From contig NC_088311.1 in assembly GCF_910592395.1 (NCBI RefSeq), forward strand, positions 5,646,501 through 5,706,500: DNA of 60,000 nucleotides, read 5' to 3'. The position numbers and the translations under genes are program-made. The notes under the pieces are model-generated. The model saw only the letters and a list, made by a program, of their open reading frames with translations. It made no database searches and was not told the origin of the DNA. This DNA comes from Lineus longissimus. Taxonomy: Eukaryota > Nemertea > Pilidiophora > Heteronemertea > Lineidae. Positions 48,781 to 60,000 of this stretch are shown here, one piece after another; the first letter of the stretch is position 1; each line of letters begins with the position of its first letter.

Positions 48781-51694
48781 GGGGCGAACTTAGAATTGGT
48801 AAAAGTGTACGTATAAAAATAACACGAAATGGCCTGCCATTTTTTGATCTAAAGCCACCGCGCACATCCTGGCTTCAGTGTTACCGCCTATATTACATTC
48901 GACTTAGCAACACGTTTTGCCTCCCAGTAGTGTCGTTCAAGCGCCAACGTCTGGCCTTCCTGATTATTAGAAGTGCTGGTGAAAGAGTCTTAACGACTGC
49001 CCTAATCTCACTGGGACTCCACCACGTTAAAGAGCTTCTGATTCACACGATCAGTGGCGGCTTGAGTCCGCGATACCTTGTCGATGAATGCATTTCTGAA
49101 AGAAAGAAAAAAGGATTAAAAAGTGATCGATTTTGATGATGAGTGATTCAAAAATCATCGGATCCAGGGTACATTAATTCTCAATCAAACAACGATGGGA
49201 GAAGGGGATATGTGTCAAATATGGAAAAGTAGATTTATGTTGATTACGGTATATGAAGAGCTGATGATCAGCATAAGAAGGGTCAAACAGAATATTCTGC
49301 ACACGATGAAGTCAAATAACAAATATCAAATTGTTCTGAGTTGTCAGTTAGGTAAAAAAACATTTTTCACGTTGTTAGGACAAAAATATTATCAATTTAT
49401 GCATCTATTACAATGAAGTATACATCGCGTACGAGACAATGTATACATTTGTTAAGATAGCTACTTGCGGCTATCGGGCGTGGAAATTGAACTCCCAATG
49501 TGGTCCACCTGCTGGCCTTCTCTCTTGATCGATTGAATCACCATGGCATCAGTATATAAAAGTTATATTACCTGCGATATGAAATTGTATACTATGATTG
49601 TCATAGCTGTCATAGCTTGTTTAGCTATTAAAAACTGCTGATGGGAAGGCCACGGATAAGCTAGAGGATAATTTTTCCGATGTGCTTATCCAAGTCATAG
49701 TGAAACCGATGTAATGCAAGTGTACAGTCATTGACCTTACTGGCAAAAGGAAACATTTTGTTGTCTTTACACTGGTCTTTAAATCATAAGTCTAAGGAAA
49801 CTTCGGTGATGTTAATCTTAAAAACTGGCCGCGTTTCTTCCAAGAAGTTCCCCGATTCTGAGTTAGATGAAACCATGTTGTCTTTATTCTAATACCTTGC
49901 CGTTGCAGGCTTTAGGGACCGATCCATTTATAGTTCTTGGATTTACGTAGGAAATGTCATGGAGGGTGATTCTTTCCTAACAATACAACGTGGGATTCGT
50001 CGCCCTTTTTATATTGGCCAATTAAACATGATATTTACGTGCATGAGCTCAGATTGTGGGCTTTCCTGCAGGGTTAATACATTGACCTTTTGCCGTGTTT
50101 ATCAAAAGGATGTGTCGGGTTGCTTTCGGGTATATGGTTACAGCCCCTACACACAAGAAGAGGCTGGTTGGGTTGCAAAAGCCAATATCCAAACGGTGTC
50201 CGTCTTATATATCACCTGTCCTTTTGCCTTACGGAGCCTACATGTAAGCTAACTTGCTAGCCAGCCTTCCTTTCTGCTTTCCTACACCCGATACCATAAT
50301 AAAGACTCCATAAAACGGGAGCATTACATTTTCGAACTGTGTCCTCGAACCTCTAACAGCCTTCCCATCCTAAAATAAGGGGGACGTATTTCTTACGCCG
50401 TGACCGCATCAAAAGTGACCATATTGAGCTCATGTGTCAGGAATTTTCATCATGGGCTCGGTTATCTCCTTGCGGTTCACTGCATGCCCCAACTCATTCC
50501 CGGCCCATCCAGTACGCGGGAAGTGCAGCAGTCAACTCCTCGCACAATATATTTGAGACGAAGTGTATCATTGTGTTGGTTTGCAATCTACTCTTAACTA
50601 GTCGACAAGTTGGTGTATGATGAAAGTTAAATACTTAAAAAATCTTGAGGTATATCACATTTGCTAGAGTGGATGACAGTTTCACCTATCATTTGTTAGT
50701 CCAATCCCAAACTGTTTGGTAGGATCGTAAGCTATATCAAAATTACGAACTTCTGTAAGTCCGCCCCAAATGTTCGGAAACAAATGACACAAAGGGAGGA
50801 GTTGCAGTCAGTGTTAGTGCGACGAGTTTCATCTGGAAAACCAGTCCCTGTGTTGATATTAGCAGACTGGTGTAACCGTCCTCGTGCATACCGACTGATA
50901 GATCTACATTATAAGCTCCAAAGTCGGAAACGGATTTCGCTATTACATTTTTTGGGCTATGTGTGTAAGCTGTTATTCCAGTGAAAAAGATCGTGTTTTC
51001 TTATCGCAATAGATTTGACTGGTTCTAATGACCTAAACTATTCAGCCCACCCACAAGGATAAAAATTGTCAAGTATTCGTCGATTATGTTATCTGATAGT
51101 ATACATGTACTTGGCAATCCTATTTTGCTCATAAAGTGTTGGTATAATTTATTTATACGAATGTGTCTGGCGCATGGCAGATGATGATGAAATGATGATA
51201 GCATGTAATGCATCTAAACGGTGTCACATGATTGGTCACAAACTATCACGATCCTGACAGAGTTATTGATAGTCCTAAATGTATGCAGGCATTGTCATGG
51301 TCATGAATATTTCTGCGAAATCGCTCATCTGATTGAGAATTGTTAATTTTTTTATCAGTCATGAATATTGTGTGAACGGAAAAAGGATCTGTTTGGCTTT
51401 GCCTGTAATGAGACCCGAGAGAAGTATATTTTCAGTGTAACTATTGGTTGCAGGAAGTGGGCTGTTCTTGTCTTTATTTCATTTTCACCTACATGTAGAT
51501 AAACCGATGTGAGGGAGGAGGATATGTCACACTGTTATCATTAAGACGTATTTTTACTATGGTGAGAGCTAATGAGCAGCAGGAAGTTCATATACAGACT
51601 ATGCTGCACAAGATGAAGTGTTTTTCATGCAACCTAAATAGTTTTCACCAAAATACGACCGGCAGGATTTCAGGTTTAATTTGGTGAGTTCTTT

Positions 51695-51868
51695 TTGGTG
51701 AAAGTTCTCTTGCGCAGATTTGAGGCCGATCGGCATGACATCGAAGGGATAAAGACCAGAGCGAGTTACAAATGAAGCGCGGTCCTTAGTCTCATGACCG
51801 TCCAGATCTACCTGCCAATAACCGCTACGGAGATCAAGAGTTGGGAAAAAGTACCTGCAGACGACCTT
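51695..51868 (-). pseudogene. Ty3/Gypsy-like reverse transcriptase fragment
   Basis: One minus-strand frame of about 60 codons matches the palm/fingers part of Ty3/Gypsy reverse transcriptase: TLDLRSGYWQV (with the first catalytic Asp), SFVTRSGLYPFDVMPIGL, then SAQENFHQ. The next hallmark, the YxDD box, is not found, and there is no gag, protease, RNase H, integrase or long terminal repeat nearby. It is a truncated relic of a retrotransposon, not a functional gene, although no stop interrupts this short piece. Confidence 0.88.
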
Positions 51869-52719
51869 GCGCGTGTAGATATGGGTTAAATAATAAGTAC
51901 AAGTCGGTTAGGAGAAAGGTGTCATAGTTGTCATAATTGAATACCTATTTACTAACTCACTTACCTTAAAACCATGGAGGTTTTATTTTCGTTGCGTATT
52001 TATCATCGAGCTTAAATCTTGGTTTTCTTGTCCCGGTTTATAAGATGTTGATTGAACAGCCCAGGCCAAATGGCAAAAAAGGAATCACTAGCCAATATAA
52101 GACGTAACACACAGTAGCTGAGTACAGCAACACTCATCGGTGCTGTCAGAGTAGAGCTTGCAATGTTGTACACGGCATAGTGAATCTTTCTGGTAAATCC
52201 GAGCAGGACTTGAATAGGCAAGTCGAATGCCCCAGCAGACATTAATCTCTTGAATAATTCAAACTCCAGCGCACTTCATGACCCTCGACCTGCTTCCCCC
52301 TGACTCAAGTGGTGCAGTTCTATCTCGGGAATGACTTTAAATGAAGCCATGATAAGCCCTCATTGAGACTGAGCATCGCGTGTGATTGATGGCGATGCTG
52401 AAGATACAGAATCAAGGTTAATTGCTGTCTTAATCACAAGCTATCTGTAGCTTCAGCTTGGTAGCTGAAGTTAGCCGACGTATGTCCGACTTGTTTTGAA
52501 TAAGCTGCGGCAGTGAAATAAGGTAAATCGCTTCGCCTTATAACCACAACACGTATATTGTTGCTAGGCTGAAGCAAGATAACGTGCCTCCGACTAATTT
52601 TGACTAATAACGGTGAACTCGTCTTACCATCAGTCTCCTGCAGGGAAACCACGGCTCAGATTACGGGGACCTTTCACGATGCCTTAATCATAGCAGAGAG
52701 AGACAAATCTAGCTTTCGT

Positions 52720-52733
52720 GTTACCATAGCAAC
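52720..52733. promoter_or_regulatory. Consensus X-box (RFX-binding) motif
   Basis: GTTACCATAGCAAC fits the palindromic X-box consensus GTNRCC(N0-3)RGYAAC at every position. In animals RFX factors use such sites in promoters of ciliary genes. No adjacent ciliary gene is visible, so a chance match or repeat-derived copy is possible. Confidence 0.35.
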
Positions 52734-55700
52734 GCTAACATTAGCCGTGGTAATAACATTTGCGATGCTTCCTGGGGAGGCAGGATGGCGCGGCTACAGG
52801 GTCCCAGGGATACGTGTAGCACGAGGAGCCTCAAGCAGCGATAGCGACTCTTACACCTTCATCTGATTAGTTAAGTCGTCAAGTTACACTTTGCATTGGT
52901 GTTGGGGAGAAACAGGATTGGGTTAGCGCCTCGGAAAGATTTTCAGTTCATCAAGGCCCAGGGGCACGAGTACATTATCTAGACTTGCCAAGATGCGAGG
53001 GAGAATAGACTTGACTCGTTTATGGAGTTCTTTGAGTTACTTCACCAGCATGGAATGCCCATGTGAATGCATGCCTGGTGCATAACTCCGCGTTTACTTA
53101 GGTGCCGATAAACTGAATTTTAGGGTGATATTGACGGAACAGAGTGATATTTGGGGGTTTTCACAAATGCGATGGCTGATTATTTATGGACAAGTATGTC
53201 TAATTCGCTTTTATGACATAAAATAGGGAACAAGAAAATGTCCTTTCTCTTGTATCAATCACCAGTACATATCGTTTAAACTGATCCGTCTCTTCCATTT
53301 CTTTTGAAGTTTCTCCTGGACGGGTGTATATGCGCTGTTTCTTGCAAACATTTAGATCCTGGGATTCGATCCGTTTATGAGTATGCTATCAGGAGGACAT
53401 AACATCTGTCATTAGCTCCTGCTGCTACCCATGCGATATACATATCTGTACACTTATCACGCTTACGCTGATTGTTGTTCGTCAAGGTCATATTTATCAT
53501 TGGATCGTTTTACAATCAGTTCAATCACCAATACGTAATTGATTTGTATTTGATTGATTTTGATTCAATATCAGCATCTGCCTACCTCGCCCAAATATCA
53601 ATTTATTAGTAATATAGGTTTCTTAATAACGTTATGTTGTCTCTCGGCATAGCTGTTCAATTAATAACATGTCACAGAAACTAGGAACATTGGGCTAAGA
53701 ATTTATCAACGTCAGGTTATAAGCATGGCTAATGCATGAAGCATGTTAGGACTAGTGAAACGGAAGTAGGAAGTATTGGTAAGGTTGTCACCAATGTTGT
53801 TTCGTCATACATGCACACCCATTTCTAAAGCCAACGGACACATGGAACCTGCATCTGCCAAACCGACCAATTACAACCCTTGTTACAGAACGTTTGCACA
53901 ACCTTCAGTATGTATTGATGTATCCTATTGGTCGACGCTGACGTGTTGCAGTTTCCAAGGGTACCGAAGGTGCCTTGATTAATACTCAATAATTTCTTCT
54001 TGTTTTATTCAAAAATTTATCTTACAAATCTGAGTGTGTTTAATTGGTAAAGTAATTTTAAAATTTTGCCACTTACTTAATATGAATTTTCAGCAGCCAA
54101 TTAAAACCTTGATTGATAGGAATCGGTAGAGCAACAGCTATCTCGCTTGTGATCCAGCATACAGGCCTACCACTTTGCCATAGGCACCACCACTGGCGCT
54201 TGCGCGCCCCTACTTCACTTCCCAATTCCCTTCTATCTGCCTGCACCTCTCTTGGCACGTGACCATGGATCCTACCGTCTGCTGATGGTTTACCATTGTT
54301 GTGCTGATGACGTCATGAAGTGTTGTCGTAATCATGAATACTGAGCAGGAGACACCAGGCAAACTGGACTGCGCGGGGATACCTACTGCGCATGCGTGCC
54401 GATTAGCTATTGCAGCCAAGAACGCCTTGCGTACACGTGTGCCTTCATTTCAAAATCAACAGTTATAGTAAAAAATAATGTTAGCAAATAACATCGACTA
54501 ACTCGATGAACCAGTATCGAGTAAGCGCGTTCGTTGCTTAGATCTCGCAGTGACACTGCTAGCCGGTTGATAGCATGTTGGTTTTGACAGCAGCCAAGAG
54601 AAAAAAATCGTCCGTCTATTGATCTTGTTACATTAGCATATTGAAATTAAGACCCCGAGGAAAAAGGACCACGCCAAGTGACGACCAGTCCCTCCAAAAA
54701 AGCACTGATGTTCGCCCGTAAATCTTTCCATTCCATTCCTTGATCTCAAAGAAACATGCTAAAGATTATTGTACAGCTTGATAGCTATCCCGACCATTAA
54801 AGTGAAATCGTGCCGAGCAATAAATGAGCCGGTTTGGTTGCAAGATTAACTGTTGGGTCGAGCCGCCCTCAGTTGTCAACTTCACCTGATGAATGAGACA
54901 ATAGGACTTGGGTCCCCGAAACCATGATTGCTCCAGAGGACGACAAGCCTCTTTGCGGTACCCAATCAAGAGAGAAACTACTTGTTATTCATAAATGGAA
55001 ATCACTCTTGGTACTGTAATGGGGTGAGATACTCTTTCACTCTTTCAGCTAAGACTGCAGCGGTAGTGGAGCGAAGGTTTTGTAGCTGTTTTGGGCCACG
55101 GGCGGGGATCATTTTCTTAGTAAACAAAGGGTTACATTGGTTTAGGCCAGCGTTAGCAACATCAGTGACATGGGGATTGCTAATCTCCACGTGATCTTGC
55201 CAATAATGGCTTCAGCACTGTTTAACAAAGTACATTGTTTGGACCCCTTCTTTTACGACAAACAGCCTTCAAAAGGTAAATCAAGATTTTAGAGAAAAAT
55301 GGTTCCAAAAGGAAATACGGATATTACCCAAGACTTGCTATACTAAACCCATCAATGATTTGTAACATTTTGTATGGGTAAGGATAATCTATCCTATATT
55401 GTATGCCAAGACAAGTATAAGATAGTGAGCCAGGGGGAAATCAATGGTTGTGGACTTGGTTAATTAAGACTGGCATGATCTCCTAGGAGAGCAGATGACA
55501 GCCTAGGTTACAATGGTACGATCAATGACTCAGCACGTGATGGAAATATCAATGATAACTTCTAAATCTCGCGAGACATCACATTACCTTGCGAGACTCC
55601 ATCACAATGGCTAAACAACGGCACATACAAGAAATATTCAAGCCAAAGAACTCATTATGTGGAAGTTGACTCCCAAGATGGTTTTAACTCTCAAGAAACT

Positions 55701-56892
55701 GTATTTTTTATTCTTTTACTCGAATCCATTGATACAGATGGTGTCATCATCAAGTCAGTAGCAATGAAATCAATTTTGTTACGTTTCACCTCGACTTTCG
55801 GTTGATAATTACACTCAATGGACAGATGCATTGAAAGTTTCAGTTGAGTCAGTGTTCGCAAGTTCAGAAAGTTGGTATTTAGAGGGAAGTTTTTGGGGAC
55901 TTTATGTCTTGTATTTTTTCATTAACCAATGTAGAAACAAAATACCACGAAAGAAATGCCATGGAATTCTCTTATCGCCTTATGGGGTTCAATGAAAGCA
56001 CCTTTCCTCCAGTAGATATTTCCCGGGGATTGTACATATCAAGAGGCAAAATTCAGTGCTAGTCTAATGCCACTTTATCCTATTGTACGTAAACCAGACA
56101 TCACAAAAGGATACTTGGCGCTTTTGTGACGAATCTTATTCAGGCCATATCAACTAAATGCTAGAGTTAAGTTCTCAATGGACGTTGAATATCTCTCATA
56201 CTTTGCTTTTTTCTCCAACAGGAAGGAACGTAGACGGTGCCGTAAAACATCTCTAAGTCTGTTCCTTCTTCATGATGACTAACCAATTTGCGTATAAGGC
56301 ATGTAATAACTTACTGGGTTCATCCACTATGTAGAACAATCTGTTAATATTACATGCATTACTTACTATGTACATAGACGTATACAGTGTATGTATTGTA
56401 CATGTAACAAAATGACATCAAGGAAATATCGACACATTGCTAAAAACGTACCAAATACAGAAAATTTGGTACTTTGTACGATTTATAATGGCCAGTTGAC
56501 ATTTTCATTTGGATAAACTATAAACTGCTCAACTGAGAGTGATTCCATTCAGCCTTATTGGGATTGGCTAGAGGGATAGAAGCTGGAAATGTCAACGCGG
56601 TGATAGTCATACATATAGGGAGTAGGCTAGTTTTTCACTCTATGACATTTCTTCGATTACCACTGCAACGTCGAAAGTGTCTTATTTCAAAAGATGTAAT
56701 ATTATTCCGAGACTTGGCCAGGATGTGCTTTCCACAAGTTCATGTATGACGCGGAATGCCCCGTCTAAAAACTGGGGGAAGGTCGGGGGTCGTTTTGCCT
56801 GTAATAGGCGATCCGAAAGAATCAAACTGATGAGCAACGTTCTATCAGGCAATATGTTCCCGGCCCTTCGTCAGGGAGTGATACATGTACGT

Positions 56893-57050
56893 GCGTTTTA
56901 TTTTCGCGGATGTCGCGAATAATCTCGATTCGTGAAAATAAAAATCGCGAAGAATTTTTTTCTTTGAAATAATGAAAGAAATTTTTGTCGGCCGCCAAAT
57001 GAAAAAATATGAATTATTTGGCGAAGATTTGTCGGTTTACAGTAACTAAA
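56893..57050. repeat. MITE-like repeat with TTCGCGA and TTTACAGTAA motifs
   Basis: It contains several TCGCGA/TTCGCG blocks, AT-rich spacers, an ATTTGGCGGCC-type block and its inverse (GGCCGCCAAAT and TTATTTGGCGAAG), and ends with GGTTTACAGTAA. Similar sequences recur widely in mollusc and other invertebrate genomes, as far as I remember. There is no coding content. Confidence 0.5.
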
Positions 57051-58061
57051 AGCCAGGTGCGTTCACGTACATTATTTAATTGTGGCCCGCTGGTAATCAG
57101 CATGGCCGTAACAAGCACGACACGATACAAACGTATATCTCATTGCCAGGATAGGCCTTGGGCACCAGTTACTCGCAGTGTTATTTCGAGTCATATTTTC
57201 CAATAGCTCCATTACCACACTTGATACCTAGTACGAGAGTTCGCCTGAAGCTCATGTTTCAATATAAAAAAGGAAGAGTGATTAATCTGTGGGTTGAACT
57301 AACGATTAATTCACTGATGGTGACATAGCTATATGCAATGATACAGGTACACATGGTAGTACATCTATAATAATGGCAAGAATTAATTAAATTTGACGAT
57401 TATTCCGACACGTACACTCATTCTGCAGGATGTCCTATAGTTGTGCCATATACCCGATTAATAGTTTTTAATTGTGGTATTACCATAGATTCATATTCAC
57501 ATTTCCTTGCTGTTCCCCTCAAATGTACATCGTCCACGATTATGACTGTTTCTAACCCTGTACTACCAATCGGTTATGGTATACACCAATCCCCCATTTC
57601 TCCATTTGTAGAATCGTATCCATGGAAACCGACACAAGCAACGGGAACAGTTTATGAAGGACAAGTTGGAGTGAAATCATGTAACGACTTGCAGAGTGCA
57701 GTGTTTTGATTGCTGGCTAGCGATTATCAATTGCTACACTTAGTCTGTACTGGTGACACGCCTTGGTGATCTTGCTATAAGCATTGAATAAAATTCTTGA
57801 GAATGCTAGTGAGAAAAGCTTTGCTCATGAGACGAGTTTGGCAGAAACATTTGGGGATAATGAAAGCATACGTTCCGACTAAAAACTAATAAAACCTGCG
57901 CCCGATTTCTGCACCGCCAGGAAGGAATGGTAATTTATGCACATTTGTTTCCGTTATTTGAACTTCGAGGCGATTTTGACAGAAATTCCATGCCCCACGT
58001 TGATCAGGGCCGTATTCAAATATTTGTTCAGAGGGGAGCGGAAGGGTGCAGTAGGCGCTCT

Positions 58062-58095
58062 TTGTGTGTGTGTGTGTGTGGGGGGGGGGGGGGGG
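58062..58095. repeat. (TG)n followed by poly-G
   Basis: About nine TG units run into about sixteen G. It is a simple repeat with probable length variation. Confidence 0.95.
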
Positions 58096-60000
58096 TAACT
58101 TGTATCTATTTGTGTTTAACTTGGTCTCAAGTGAATTACAAAACGTCGCACCATAATTGATTGTAGGGATTGGTAGACCCAGACTCCAATTGAAAGACTC
58201 TGGTAGCTCAAATACTTTCCGTATTATATTGAACTGTAATTCATTCTTCGCACAACGGGCCCGTTCATTACAACACTTCATCAGTCTCCTTCATCTCAAC
58301 ATGTGTAAGAAACTTGGCGTGATTAATACCAGCAGTCCTGCAATATGCAGATATTGCGTGAATTTGTTTTATCCCACTGTTTGCTCTCTATGGAAAATGG
58401 ATATATTGCAACTGACAGGCTACTGTTGTATCTGTCAAATACGAATATCGCATTGATTTTCTCATGTTAAGATATTCACAGAAGAAGCCCAAATGCAAAG
58501 TTTGTAGCAAAGTGGGAATGAACGCCATCGAAAAAAAGATCCTGACCATTTCACTTTTGTGAAATAACATTAGAGAAGTGGGCGGAGTTTCCCTTCAATG
58601 TCGTTTAACAGCTCCGTTGGTCCTTTAAGGTCAACTATGGTTCGAGTGTATGCATGTACATGTTCCTAACATAAATGCATTCATGAAGCAGCAACAATGA
58701 TATCTATATTTTCGGGAACTGTATTTAGTTGTTAAACCATGCAGTTTGTAACCTCTTATTTGGGTCTCTGTTGCGAACTAAGTTAATTCATTGCATGGGT
58801 AATGTGCATGTTCTTCTTCATCTTCCTCACACATAACCCTGCTTGCAAACACAAACGCACCACATTTTTTATCTTACTCTTATGATAACTTAATGTATTA
58901 TAGTATGATGCATGTTCATAAATAGGCCCATGATTCGCTAAATGCCATCCTGACGATTTTAATTTTAGTGCCCAGAAATTCCCATCTTCACCACCAAGGC
59001 TATGATATACCATCCATCCCCTCCTTCGGTCAAGACGTGGAAAGGAAGTATAAAGTTGAAATCGTACAAAGATCTCCATTAACACAATTCCTCTTGATAG
59101 TTTTCGAGTAATACACCTCTTCGATCTCCGTCTCAACACGTCGAAAACGTACTTCGACGAAAACCGTTCAAAATTAGCATATGGTGTAAACATGACATGC
59201 TTGTTTGTCATCAATGATGACATATAACCATCTTTCAATATTTCGCAATACGTGCTGTGACTACAAAGGGCTATTGTCCAGAGAGTCGTCAAGATGAGCT
59301 ATAAGATCCTTTTACACCAAATGAAGCGTTCTTGGTATGAATGTATGGCAGTCACGGAGCTACTTCCAACCTGAAGGTGTCCCGAGGGTACGTCGTGCAG
59401 CCAAATTTGCAATTCTGATGACTTTTATGTGATACCACTACAGAGAAGTATGGGAGCATAGTTCTCTTTTAATGTTCAGTTATCCGTTAGAAAACCGGGG
59501 TTAGGAAGCAAATACTTTTATTAACGAGTATTTAGGATCAAAATTTGGTTTTCGGTTCAGACGTTCTATCTTTCAACTAACAGTCCATTTCAAACCGGAC
59601 ACAGAAATATCTCATCTTAAAGGTTCTTAAATGCACTACTGAAATCGATGATATATATAGCGCCCTCGTTTTGACCGATACTTTTCTGACTAATGGAGAC
59701 CAAACGATGCCCCCCCCCCTTCTTGACCAAAAAAAGCTTGCTACGGCTTTTAATGATGAACAGGCACCTTTCCACCACAGTCGAGTACCGTCTGTAACCA
59801 TTCCTGGAGAGAGAGAGAGATTTATCTCCATCACCATACCGCGGGCTATGCGCCTACTCTAGCTGATGAGTATGCTGATACCCCATCGGCTATGCTAGGC
59901 ACGAAACCTCAGTGTGATAAAATATCCACCGCAATGAAATAAGAGTGGGTTTTGTAGTTATAAATACATGCATTCGTAATCAAGTGCTATAGATTCCATA

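Larger units (their letters stand above)
47445..60000 (+). other. Probable Kv2 intron 1, running off the window
   Basis: It starts with a consensus donor GTGAGT. No frame in the rest of the window encodes Kv S1-S6 or the GYGD selectivity filter, so the next coding exon lies beyond 60000. Within it I see a dispersed repeat, a reverse transcriptase relic, a MITE-like element, simple repeats and unrecognised open frames, the longest 169 codons near 58.8-59.3 kb on the minus strand and without an ATG start. Confidence 0.7.

Noticed and set aside
54360-54420. NRF1-like TGCGCATGCGTG near a GC-rich patch, possible promoter
   Set aside because: The site has one mismatch at a core position, and no exon could be joined on either strand.
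58783-59292. 169-codon minus-strand open frame
   Set aside because: The frame begins at TTG rather than ATG, shows no recognisable motif and has no splice context. Length alone is not enough.
1-60000. CRISPR arrays, operons, phage or bacterial genes, rRNA
   Set aside because: None seen. The repeats are eukaryotic simple or dispersed types and the genes have spliceosomal introns.

Overview
The window looks like nuclear DNA from a bilaterian invertebrate, most likely a marine lophotrochozoan, ambulacrarian or cephalochordate. It is AT-rich and gene-poor, with long introns bounded by GT-AG sites, many short palindromic or inverted repeats, and frequent (TACATG)n tracts. It has no operons, bacterial signals or CRISPR. 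The phylum cannot be fixed from the sequence alone.

Three genes are well supported. (1) Positions 6011-8659 on the minus strand hold an intronless Toll-like receptor: signal peptide, leucine-rich repeats, a C-terminal cysteine cap, one membrane segment and a cytoplasmic TIR domain. (2) Positions 12962-29079 on the plus strand hold a five-exon rhodopsin-family GPCR of the orexin/allatotropin receptor type. All four introns keep the frame and join to give a 422-residue protein. Intron 1 is 13.7 kb. (3) Positions 46587-47444 on the plus strand hold the first coding exon of a Kv2 (Shab) voltage-gated potassium channel, with the N-terminus and T1 domain. The channel pore must lie beyond the right edge of the window.

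Layout: 1-6010 has no gene I can support. 8660-12961 lies between the divergently transcribed receptor and GPCR genes and holds a fold-back element and tandem duplications. 13406-27077 is GPCR intron 1, with repeats and a promoter-like cluster near 26.1 kb. 29080-34429 has palindromic elements and a promoter-like cluster at 33.2-33.3 kb that reads best on the minus strand. 34430-35196 has two frame-compatible candidate exons of an unrecognised gene. 35197-46507 is mostly empty, with one weak exon candidate near 36.7 kb. 47445-60000 is probably the first large Kv2 intron; it holds a fossil Ty3/Gypsy reverse transcriptase fragment at 51.7-51.9 kb and a repeat copy at 48.6 kb related to one in GPCR intron 4.

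The three genes have separate jobs (innate immune sensing, neuropeptide sensing, neuronal excitability) and nothing suggests they form one system. I found no convincing new biological system. The best leads are the unrecognised two-exon gene, the two promoter-like clusters, and several repeat families defined by paired copies inside the window.
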